DNA of 64,000 bases from positions 283,313 through 347,312 of the forward strand of contig VXAY01007398.1 in assembly GCA_013399855.1 (NCBI GenBank), in the 5' to 3' direction. Both the position numbers and the translations under genes were made by a program. The DNA comes from Oxyruncus cristatus (taxonomy: Eukaryota > Chordata > Aves > Passeriformes > Cotingidae). Shown one piece after another: positions 40,437 through 50,953 of the stretch. The notes under the pieces were generated by a model. That model searched no databases. It had not been told where the DNA came from and saw nothing but the letters and a program-made list of their open reading frames with translations. The first letter of the stretch is position 1, and each line of letters begins with the position of its first letter.

Positions 40437-42428
40437 TGTTTGCCATAGAAATACCTTGGAAAAAGAGCACCCATGGAGAGGGACACCATCCACTCCAAAA
40501 TACACTGTAGTGTCCAGCATCACTGGCCAAACTGGAGTTAATGGGAATTAGGAAGAAACTTCCCCTGCAGCTCTTTTTTTTCCCCTCCTGCTCCTTTCTG
40601 AAGCAATGTGTCTTGGCTGCATTTGGCTTAAAAAGACCCTTGATCTGCTTTGTTTATGGTAATTTCTTTATTCCTGTGAGAGAGAGAGGGAAGGCAGCAC
40701 CGAACTGATATTGTTCTGGGACTGCAGATGGGCAGATGGTTTGAAAAAACGATTGCAAGATTTCACTTGCACTCTGGGCCTGTCTTTCACATTTGGGTGC
40801 AAAGACCAAGTTTTGTCTTCTGTCACAGGGAGCCTAATTTAGATTGCCTAAAACTTGAAATCAGTTTGAAGACAAATCCCCAAGGTCAACGACTCCACAG
40901 ATTTGGAGGTTAAGGAATTGAGGTTAAGAACTGACAAACGAGGATGCCAAGGCAAGATTATGGAAATGAGGATCTGTAGCAAATTCTCTCTTGTTTCCCC
41001 CTTGTAACCTCCTAATGACATTAGTGCCTGTCTTTGACAGTCCCTTCTCAAAGGGGAACTTACTTGAGCACTAAAGACGCTTTTATGAGTCCCAGAGACA
41101 CACAGGAAAACATGTGGGCAAATCTGCTAAGACCCAGATATGGGACACAGTCCTTAAAAGCTCTGCACTGACTTAAAAGAAATGACCTGAAATAAGGGAG
41201 AGAGCGAAGCAGTTGGCAGGTGGGTTCCCACCACCATATCCCCATCCCAGTCCCCAGGCTGAAAACAAACATCCTTTTCTACTTCCACACTGCTGAATGG
41301 ACACAGTCAAAAATCCAATCTTTGCATCTCCCCAGTGACCTGGAGCACTTCCACTGTCCCTTCTCGCAGATGTGAAGCTGCAATTCAGAGGGATTAAAGC
41401 CAGGATCATAAACCAGCACCTATTAGCACTGCCTGCCCAGCCCAAACCACCCACCTCCCGAGTCCTCAGAGTAAGTTAGCATTTTGTGTAATGCATTTTT
41501 GATTTTGCTAATCCTATTCACTGGTTGGAGGTTGCTGAACTCATTTACTCCAGGGAGACTTTCTGGACACCTGGTCCATGGCTGGAAATTTTTTTTCTGT
41601 AAGGATCTCTCCCATCTTCACCAAGGAATATTGTGTGAAACATGTGCTGGATTTGTTTATCCAGGTGGTGGTTCTTTGACTAAAACACATGACCCATGTT
41701 TTACTGCAAGGTTGTGTCTCATCCCATGCATTGTTTGGTTGCTGCAAGTGAGGTTTCCTCCTGCAGTCAGTGTAGCACCAGACCTTTCCTCCCTCTTTTC
41801 CTCCTGATCTCCCCACAGCAGCTACTCAGAGAGCTGACCAGGAAAAGCTGGATGGATAGGAGGCATTTAGTGGAGATGCCTTTACTCATCAACTCAGTGA
41901 ACTGAGCCATGGTGCTCACTCCTCACCTTCTTGTTTGTAGGACTTTTCTAATGATGCTGGTGAGCTCAGGCCCATTTCTTTCCTGTGATTAGATGACAGA
42001 AAGCAAGGTGAACTTGCTCCTTTTCTTTTAATATATTAGCCAGTGATGGTTAATGAAAGCTGAAAGATAATTTCTAACTGTAAAGTGAATAAGATACAGC
42101 CTTAAAGGGCAGCAAAGTATCCATGTGTATGGAGGCATTACGTATGGATAAATAATGTACATGGCTATTTGGAAGCACCTTATTCACCTGCCTAAAAGAC
42201 CTGCCATCCTATTGATCTTAGATGTAAGAATTTATGGCCTTGTTATGAATTTTCTGATGCCTCAGCTCCCTAACATTGAAACATTCATTCAAAGTAGCTA
42301 TAGCTTTACAAATAGATTATTTTTTTTTTCAGAAATAGAGTTTTTCCATCTGTTTGTTCCATTTTCCCATCTGTTCCTCCAGCCTCATAGTCTTGTTCAA
42401 CCTGTTTACGAAGATTGCCTTTAAGTGA

Positions 42429-42462
42429 ATATATATATATATGTGTATATATATATATATAA
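42429..42462. repeat. (AT)n microsatellite
   Basis: Alternating AT interrupted once by GTGT. Likely length-polymorphic. Confidence 0.92.
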
Positions 42463-45115
42463 TTTTTTTCCATTCAAAGACAATTGTTTATTTGACAGTG
42501 ATTTGATTTGTTCTTGAACTGCCTCTTAGTTAGATCAGGAGTGGACTGAATTTGCCTCTGTATTTGTCTGAGGCACAACTAAGCACCCTTCTAGAAGTGA
42601 TCATTTTTGCTACAGAAAGAACAGAAAATCGCGTCTCTCCAGGCCACCCAAAAAGTGATCTTTGATTTGTCAAAATAATCCTTTAAGCAGAGGAATTGAG
42701 AGCTTGGAAGATATCCAAAAATGTGTTAATCTACACTTTTTAAATTTCTCTTTTTATGTTAGGAGAGGGGAACTAATAATAAGCTTGTAAATCTTGCGGT
42801 TAAGTTTAAAGAAAAATGCTTTGGGAAAGTTTTCTAGCCTTTTGCAAGACATTTTGTTTTTATTCCTTCTGTCTCCACAAGACTTCTGCCTTCTACCGTT
42901 TGCCAGCAGGACTGGAAAAATTCTACTAGTCCTGTCATCACAAGGGACGATTGTGGAGTTGTTTTATTGTTACTCCTCTCCTTCTGGTAGGATGAGATCA
43001 GACCCTCCATTTAGCTGAAGACAAGACATCTTCTTTTTCATTCCAGATGTGCTGAACTCATAAACAATAAGGGATTTTGTCATGTTCAACATGAAATTCA
43101 ACACTTTGTTGGGAGTTCATGAGCTTTTGAAGGCTGCTGTGCTCCACCTTTCAGGTAAAAGGAGTCACAGAAAGCCTTTGGGGCAGAGGAGACCCCAGTT
43201 CCTGGTTCCAGTGCAGAAGGACTTTCCCAGAAAGACTCAGAGTGAGCACTGGCCTTCCAAACTAAAGGCAGCATCTCCTTCTTTTAAAGGTTTATCAAGA
43301 GCATCTTGCTCAGACATGTGCATGTTGGGGAGGGGGGGAAGCCTTTTTCAGCAGCCCCTCCTCTTGCTCCTGGTGGAGGCTTTATTTTAATGTGGTCTTC
43401 TGGCTAATAAGCAGAAATGAGCTATAAATTTCCCTCCAGGGGCAGCTGTTTGGGCCATGGGATGTTAGGCACAAGAGGCCAGTCCTGGGTGTTTTATTGC
43501 AAGCTTAAGGCTTTACCCCCCACCTCAGCATAGAAAGTTTATCCATTACCAACCTGTGTTAGTTTGGTTCCCTTTGTTCCCAGAAAACAAAGGCTCTGTG
43601 TTCACAGCTAAATTCCCTCATCCAAGTATTTCCTATAACAAAACAAAAGCTTGCTAACCAAGAACGTTTCTCCCTCTGGGAAATGATGCATTCCCCCATG
43701 CTCACGATATTCAACATTCCCTTAGTTCCCCGATTTTGTTACTTTTTACAGTTCAGTTTCCATACGCTGCTGCTCATGTGTGGTGCCAATGCTGCTGGTG
43801 ATGAATTTCTTGCAGAGCTGACTTGAGCAATGTCTCTCTGTAGTAATCACTCTCTGTCTCCCCAGCGTTTAGCTGAGTACATCATCTCCAAGACCTTTCA
43901 CCAAGCATCCATCAGCAAGGAGTTCAAGCCAAGCAAGACATTACCCCGTTCCAGAGGCTGAGCAAATCACATGCCTATGCTGTAACTAATTATTTCTATT
44001 GGCTGATTGGTTTTTAATGCATCTGTTTTACAGGTAAACAGATTTATCTTAGGAAAGGAAAGGTAATAATGGTGCTGGGTCTTATTCATTGCCTTCCATC
44101 AGAGAAGGAAAGGTTGAATGGTGAAACGGGTCTGAGTTAGTCATACAGTCCCTTGATTTTTGCATCTAGGCAGTATGGGCATCTGGGATTGCTGGGCAAG
44201 ATTGGAAAAGCCTGAAAAAATTATGGAGCTTCCTCACAGGACTCCATGAATGGATGACATTAGCCATGTGGTCTCCAATTCCAGCTCCTCATGAACCTCA
44301 CGTTTTAGAATAGAACTTCTTCTAGTTGGCAAATTCCCTGGAAAAGGCAGTTTCTGGTGCCCTCACATAGATTCTACATTCAGACGGCCCAGGAGCATCA
44401 TCTATTCGTGATGTTCCACTCATCCTTCTGATTTCAGGTGCAAATCTGTCCATGGATATCTTGCAGACATCTCAGAAACTGCTCTGGCAACTGAAGTGCT
44501 GTTTGTACAGTGGTTGTATTGCCTAAGCACTCAGAAATGTCTCAGAGCACATAACTCACCCACGAAGGAGATCCAAAAAACTGTGCTTGACCTGAAGTGC
44601 TTAAGACTGAAACACCAGAAGGGTGGATGAAAGCACAGGAGACAGAAAAGCACTGCTCACTGGTGCAATTTAGATACAATCAGGGGCTTGTAGGAATGAA
44701 ATGGACTCTGAAGAGCCCTTTCAGGCTTACAAAATAAGGAAAGGGAAGAAATTCACAAAGTTAAAATTCTTGGAGGGAGATGTGATATATGTATGAGGTA
44801 AGATAAAGCCATGGTCAGAGAGCACTATCTGTGTGATGCCCTCACCCACACCACTCCTGTATGATTTTTGAACTTGTTTTCAAAGAAATGTGGGGTCTTA
44901 AAAGCAAAAATCTAAGGCTAGAGATATTCAGAAGTGAGAGTGGCTGCCTTCAATTTAGTATGGCCAACCTTGGAGTCCTGAACCAGCATGAACCCACCTG
45001 AACCACCAAGTGCTCAGCAGTGTCCATACGTAACAGACCTGCTCAGGGTGAAAGGCTGGCTCCTCCATTCCTGATTTTTTCTGCTTTGGAAAGACTTTTC
45101 TTTTTCTTTCCCCCA

Positions 45116-45119
<4 letters not shown>

Positions 45120-45176
<57 letters not shown>

Positions 45177-45220
45177 AAAATTACAGATAAAATTNNNNNN
45201 AAAAAAAAAAAAAAAAAAAA
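45120..45220. repeat. Long A-tracts flanking an assembly gap
   Basis: About 55 A, a 20-bp non-A segment, six N (45195-45200), then 20 A and a GAAA repeat. The true length and content here are unreliable. Confidence 0.92.
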
Positions 45221-46012
45221 GAAAGAAAGAAAAATGGCAACTTTCAGTGTAAATTTTACCAGACCCTGAGCTCGGAAAAGGAGGAAGAGCTTTACCTGCT
45301 GCTCGCTGCCGGGCAGGATGCACCACGAAGGAAACAGGACCCAGCCGTCTGGTGGCAGCTTTTTCGGCGGGATTTCGACTTGCCTGCCGGGCTGGGGTTG
45401 CAGCTGGCTGGCCTGATCTCCTTCCCTCCCACCGGCTCTCACTGGGAGCAGAACATGCCTTCTCCTGCTGATTTCTGCTTGCCATATTGATTGCAGCAGG
45501 GTATAATGGAGACAAGTCAGGCAGAAAGCCAGCCACCCTTGGGAATGATTAAAGAGCAAGCAGAAAAGGATAGAAGTGAAGAAAAACAGGCTGACACTTA
45601 GGACGTGGTGGATTTGGAGCAAATTATGCCCTTTTCCCCACCCCAGCGAGGTGCCGGGGACGGTGCAGCAGCACCTCTATTTCAGCTCTGCCCAAAAGAA
45701 GCATCATATCGACCCCCATGTACGCGGGGAACAAAATCCCCAGAACGTGTACAATATCCCTATTGTGCATGGATTTGCAGCCTGATTATTCAGAGCATAG
45801 CCAAGGAAAGGTAAGGCTATGACCCATTGTTTTCCTGCGATCAATTGAATACTGTCATTTGCATTTAAAACGCTCCGAATTCGCACTGTCAATATGCCAA
45901 ACAGCTGCTCGGGCTTTTCAGCATTCCATGGTGACAATCACACTATCGTACATCATTGGCACCAGGATTTGCAATACTCTCAGTGTCAAAATTTTATGGG
46001 GTTTTTTGTTGG

Positions 46013-46031
46013 TTTTTTTTTTTTTTTTTTT
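46013..46031. repeat. Poly(T) tract
   Basis: 19 T, followed by G-, A- and C-runs to about 46067. Low-complexity DNA. Confidence 0.85.
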
Positions 46032-46489
46032 AAGAGGGGGGGAAAAAAATCCTCCCCTCCCCCCCAAAATACCCAAACCTGTGAAAAATCCACTTTTAAA
46101 GATGGCGTTGGATGATGCTAAGCAGGCCCTCACAGATGCCAACATATCAAAATTCATCTCTTTTCTTCCTCTCCTACAATTAAAAGGTAGTTAAGAAAGA
46201 GGCTGTTCCTGATAGACCCACCTTCTGTTTTCTCCTTTGTATGCGTATTATTCATTAGCAGTCTAATAAGAGTTTCAAAATGCTCTGTGCCTCTGCCAGC
46301 AGGGCATATGTATGTAGACATGTGCTTGTGACAGATAAGTACATAAACAGCATATTGGCACCAGAAAGACATCTGTGCCTAGAAAAACGCTTGTGATATG
46401 TACATAAATGACATTTTAGCTCTAGTCAAGTCCTTGTGGCTTTGAGAGGAATATGTGACTGTACTCTTCTCTGTGAATACTGAAAAGGT

Positions 46490-46800
46490 GCGCCTTAGAA
46501 GGGAGAGTATTCCGGAGGTTTGCGGGAAGCCGGAGGAAGGGCTGGGATGCGGGAAGCCGCCCCGTGCGAACAGCCGGGGTTGCAGCCCCGGCTGTGCCAG
46601 GTTGCGGCAGACGGTGGGAGAGCCTTGCCAGGGGGATGGTGGGCGGCTGCCGCCGGCACTGCCTCGGGCTCGGCCCCCTCGGGGGGAAGCACCCGGCACC
46701 CCCAAATCTCATTCCGTGCGTCCGTCTGGGCTGTGCCGTGCGGGGCGGCACGGCGCTGGCAAAGGCGGTGCAGCTCCTGGATGGGAAGGGAATAAAATCC
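46490..46800. promoter_or_regulatory. Orphan GC- and CpG-rich island
   Basis: A block of about 300 bp that is strikingly rich in G+C and CpG compared with its AT-rich surroundings. It contains a perfect 9-bp hairpin, CAGCCGGGG/CCCCGGCTG, at 46571-46594. In vertebrates such islands often mark promoters. No known gene starts here. Stop-free frames on both strands (one of about 194 codons on +, one of about 141 on -) follow from base composition and have no recognisable domain. It lies about 4 kb upstream of CYP2J gene 1. Confidence 0.45.
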
Positions 46801-49639
46801 TGGCCAACAGACCAAAAAGCCAGGGGTGATCCAGGGCCCGGGAGCACAGGGAGCGCTCCCTGCAGTGCTTTGTGCTACCTACATCTAATTATCTGGCTGA
46901 CAAGTCTGAACGCAAACGCTTCACCACAGCAGAAAATGGACATTTTGGCCTGCCGCAGAGTGGGACTGAGAATCCCATCTTCTGGGATCCTTCCCAGATG
47001 GCACAGTGGGACACTTTGTAGGTCTACTCACACTGCTTATAATGCCTCACTTTCATTTTACCCATTCCTGGTGACAGCTCCCTGCCTTATAGCTCTGAGT
47101 GCTGGAAATGTTGCTGTGCCCAGGAGGGGACAGGTGAGAGACCTATGATCCCAGGAAAACCTAGAGAATATTTACATCTAGTCTGTGTGAGGAAGGAGAG
47201 ACAAGATGCAAAACTGGAGGTATTTTAGTATTCACCACATATGCACAGCAGCAAATATGTATTTGGCTCCCTGATTCTGGGGCTTGGAGTCAAAGTCCTG
47301 GATATATTTGAGCGCTGAGCTCCCATGGGAATCCTTTTGTCCCTGTGAAACTACCCCAAGCAGGGAACTTAAGCTTAAGAAGTGAGTTCAACCGTGTCTT
47401 TCTTGAGCTTGCTGCAGGAGGTTTGGGTGCCCCAGCACTCCCCATTCCTGGCTTTCTGAAATTACAGAGCTTTTCATTTGATCCAGTAAAGTAAATCCTA
47501 AAAGGAAATGAGTGTCCAAACTGTCATTGACTCCAGGTTTGTGAAGACTCACCTTGGCTGGATGATGAAAGAGCAGCTGCACCTGTGTGAAAACCTTCTG
47601 GGATACGGCCTTAGGACACTCACTGGGGCAGTCACTGCTGTTCATCAGCTTGCCCAGGGTGAAAATTGTCCTGCTCCTTTGAGACTGACACAAAGAGGGA
47701 AGAAACAGCAAAATATTCCTTGGTGTAAGTCAGGATGGACTTGGGTTTGGACTTCTCTGGAGCCCGTTTGTTGACGTGACCTGAGCACACGGCTCCCCGG
47801 GTGGGTGGGGGTCTCACACCTCCAGCATGATGGATGGAACCACAGTGGTGGATGAGCTGTTACTTGCCTTAAAAAAAAAAAAAAAGTGTTTTTGGGGAAA
47901 ATTGTCTCCAGTCATTTCATTTTGCATGTGATTTTTCCTACATATGTTTCTAATCATTAAGAAATTCTGTAGCTTAAATAATGCTCTGAAAGTACGGTAA
48001 CTGTTGGACTACATTCTGTTGTAACCTTATTGAATTTCACTTCTCTGGAAAAAATAATGGGATACTCTATCTTGAAAAACAAATGGTAATTGCATTTTTA
48101 ACAGAATGTTTCTCTTTGTGTTTCAAAACCTTCTGCACACAGTTAGACATCTAGCCAGGGAAGAAGGTACAAAGCATATGGGCCAATTTCTGTCTGTTGG
48201 CTGTTCAAGATGCCTTAATATTCAAGCAGTGATGTGTGTGTGTCCATGCAATATGGCACAAGTTATCTACATGGTATCCAGGAGCTCAGGTGAGGTGGTC
48301 AAAAGTTGTACACTGGGGTCAGAGAAGGTATTCAAGGAGAAATTGGGGGGAAGATGGGTTTGCATCCTGTTCCCTACTGGATGTGTGAGTTCTCATCCGC
48401 ATATTAATTCAAATTTTGGTTATTTGGACCACATAAGACTGATGTTCCTGTGTTCGTGGTGCTGACCAGAGGAACAGGTTCATCTTCCAGGTGACCAAGA
48501 AGGGTCTTATCAAAACTGCAAAAATCAGAGTTGTCCAACACCTTCGCACTGCCCGTGCACTGCAGTGACGTGACTTCCTCTGTGCCTTGGGGATCTGCAC
48601 ATCACCACATGCTGAGCACTGAGTTGATTAAAGCTTGGGACCCAAAATAGCGTTGTCGCGACACAATTTGATGACACACTGGTGTTATTGTCTGCCGAGG
48701 TTAGGAGAGCCCTGGTACTGCTGGAATGCTCTTCCCTAGTTTTTTGTAAATCTGGTATGTTAAGAACTTTGTGAGGGGATGCATTTGGACATGTGAAACT
48801 TCAAGGCAAAGGAATAGGCTTGAGGTTTGTGACTGACAAGACACATGTGAGTACATGCAAAATGTGCTCCTCCTGCTAAAAATAACATTTCTCCTGTCAA
48901 CCACGATGCATCCACCCCCACAACACCACCCAGAAGAACACATTAACACCTTGGCTTTGCACGTAGCCCGATTCACAGCAGCCACAAGTGGTAGAGGGAT
49001 CTGCACTCTGTGTGCATGCTGACAAATCATATGGCATAGCGAGGAACAGAGGAGTGAAACTGGGCTAGCAGAAGTTGACGCCTTATCATCACAGTCCCTC
49101 TGAGCATGCTGTAGGCTGACACCTCCACCAACCGAGTCATCTCCCCGATGCCAGGATGAAGAGCATGAGCCTGCTATCCTGATTTAGCCTCTGGTAAGCG
49201 AGGCTTGGCTTGCCACACCAGGAAGGCTGGAACACGAGGGTTGGTGCATTGGCATGGGAAGAAGCACAGCATGTCCAACCACCGCTGCTCGCAGCTGTGC
49301 TATGGCGACACGCAAAATACACTTTACAGACAAGTGATGTGAAATGTTTGTCCCACTGCTTCTCCCCATTCGATGCCTAATCCCATCCAGGAACCTGTAA
49401 ATAATATTTCAAAGAGAGAAGGGTGGGTTGCAGACAGGGATTGCTCTTAAAAAGGACTCCTGCAACAGCTGAAGTGCAGGTCTATCATACAGCCTGTGTG
49501 TGCTTCTAAGGTAATGAAAGACATAGACAATAAAGTTTGTAAAAATGTTGAAAAACTACAGAATGCCAATTTTTTTCCCAATGATTGTTTCCTATGAAAC
49601 TTTGCTCTTTTTTGCTGAAAAATACTGAAGACATAGCTT

Positions 49640-49716
49640 CCCTGCTCATGGCAGAGAGTTGGAACTAGATGGTCTTTAAGTTCCCTTCAACCCAAACCAT
49701 TCTGGGATTCTATGAC
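49640..49716 (+). mobile_element. CR1 LINE 3' fragment, short
   Basis: Contains CCTGCTCATGGCAGAGAGTT, GGAACTAGATGGTCTTTAAG and CAACCCAAACCATTCTGGGA, a diverged CR1 terminus of under 80 bp about 1 kb upstream of CYP2J gene 1. Confidence 0.85.
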
Positions 49717-49835
49717 AAGAAAAATTTTTCATCCTTCTGAACTCCTCACTGTAACTTCTAGGCAAATAATTTGAAAACTCGTTACTGACAGCTTTGCTTT
49801 GGTATAAATTTAGATTGTTTGCAAGTAAATTTATT

Positions 49836-49874
49836 AAAAGAAAAAAGAAAAAAAGAAAAAAAAAGAAAAAAAAA
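49836..49874. repeat. A-rich (GAAAA)n low-complexity tract
   Basis: A-runs broken by single G residues, about 1 kb upstream of CYP2J gene 1. Simple sequence. Confidence 0.85.
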
Positions 49875-50388
49875 GGAGCTGGAAACAAGTCGTAGCTAAA
49901 GTATCAGCAGGTGACAGGAGATTGCTTCCCAGTCACAGAGGTCAATGTCAGTGCACTGTAGCCTTCCCCCAGGACAGCATGAAGCTTAATTCAAAGGAGA
50001 TTTTCAGAAAACCCAGGAGATTTAAATGCATAAGTTGCAATCTCATGGCAAATGCATGAGTCTGTCTTCTCACTCTCCAAATAAAGCTCCTTTAGCTCTC
50101 ATTTAAGTGGCTGGGAGAGCCCTGGGTTCCCGCAGTGCTTCCCTTGTCTGAACCTCACCTGAAGGCTTTGACAAAGCTGAGAAGGCTTTGGTGGGCACTG
50201 ATGGCATCCAGCTCTTTGCAGAGAGTGCTTAGCACTTAATAGGATCAGCCTCTTAGCCCCTTGTGTGGTGTCCATCACCTCAGATGCCTCACCATTTCTG
50301 AAGCTATGCAACGCCCACCATATGTAATCAGCCAAGTAAGCTGCTTTCACCTTACCTCAAATGTTTGCCATGCTGATAATCCCAGCTG

Positions 50389-50396
50389 TATAAAGG
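50389..50396 (+). promoter_or_regulatory. Candidate TATA box for CYP2J gene 1
   Basis: TATAAAGG lies about 350 bp before the start codon on the coding strand. It is the best TATA match in the near upstream region. Such a position would imply a long 5' leader or an unspliced leader exon, so the link is tentative. Confidence 0.25.
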
Positions 50397-50746
50397 AGCC
50401 CCTTGTGCAGGGCCAAACAGAGGAATGCTCTTCTATGAGAAAATTAGGGAGTTGAGAGAGATGTAAAGATAAAGGTTTGCAAGATTGCTTTTGGTTGGCC
50501 AAATATTTTGAGGTTTTGGGGTTGTTTTTGGAGGTCCCAGTGTTCGCAGTGAGTTATTCAGCAGGACGTCCGGCAGCAGCTGCAGATGGGAAAGCAGCTC
50601 GCCCATGGCAAGTTCCATCCTCAGAAAGCTACCAGTCTTAGCTTGTTTTGTTTCCTTTCCAGTCCTTTCTTACTTCTGTTTTAGCAAATGTAGCACCAGA
50701 ATCGTGTCCCTTCCTGGGATGAAAACCTGTGAGTTCATCAGCCAAG

Positions 50747-50953
50747 ATGGAGCTTCAGTTTTGGTCTGATTTGGTTTCTCTCTTGGAAAAGCTGAATGGT
50801 CGGATGCTCTTGGTATTTCTGCTCTTGTTTCTTTTGATTATTGACCTTGTGAAAAAGAGACGACCCAGGAATTTTCCTCCAGGGCCGCAGCTCTTTCCTC
50901 TCGTAGGAACCTTTGTGGATTTAAAGCAGCCCCTCCATCTTGCACTGCAGAAG
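50747..50953 (+). CDS. CYP2J: CYP2J gene 1, exon 1 (N-terminal anchor and hinge)
   Basis: Encodes residues 1-69 and ends in phase 0 at donor AAG|GTAAGA. It holds the signal-anchor helix followed by a basic stop-transfer patch (KKRRPR) and the proline-rich hinge NFPPGP. An in-frame GTG lies 18 nt upstream, but there is no upstream in-frame ATG before a stop, so the ATG at 50747 in strong Kozak context is the chosen start. Confidence 0.9.

Larger units (their letters stand above)
38235..50388. other. Upstream flank of the CYP2J pair, no supported gene
   Basis: Holds simple repeats (40.38, 42.43, 45.12, 46.01 and 49.84 kb), an assembly gap, the CpG-rich island at 46.5 kb and a CR1 fragment at 49.64 kb. 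No coding exon was recognised. Distal regulatory elements of the CYP2J genes could lie here, but none can be pinpointed. Confidence 0.5.

Noticed and set aside
45014..45622. Minus-strand frames of about 193-202 codons
   Set aside because: They run through the poly(A) tracts (read as poly-Phe) and the N gap, so they are artefacts.
46564..47148. Open frame of about 194 codons on + over the CpG-rich island
   Set aside because: Stop-free frames occur on both strands there because the DNA is GC-rich. There is no recognisable domain and no splice or family support.
50729..50746. In-frame GTG six codons upstream of the CYP2J ATG
   Set aside because: GTG is rarely used as a start in vertebrate nuclear genes, and the ATG at 50747 has a strong Kozak context.
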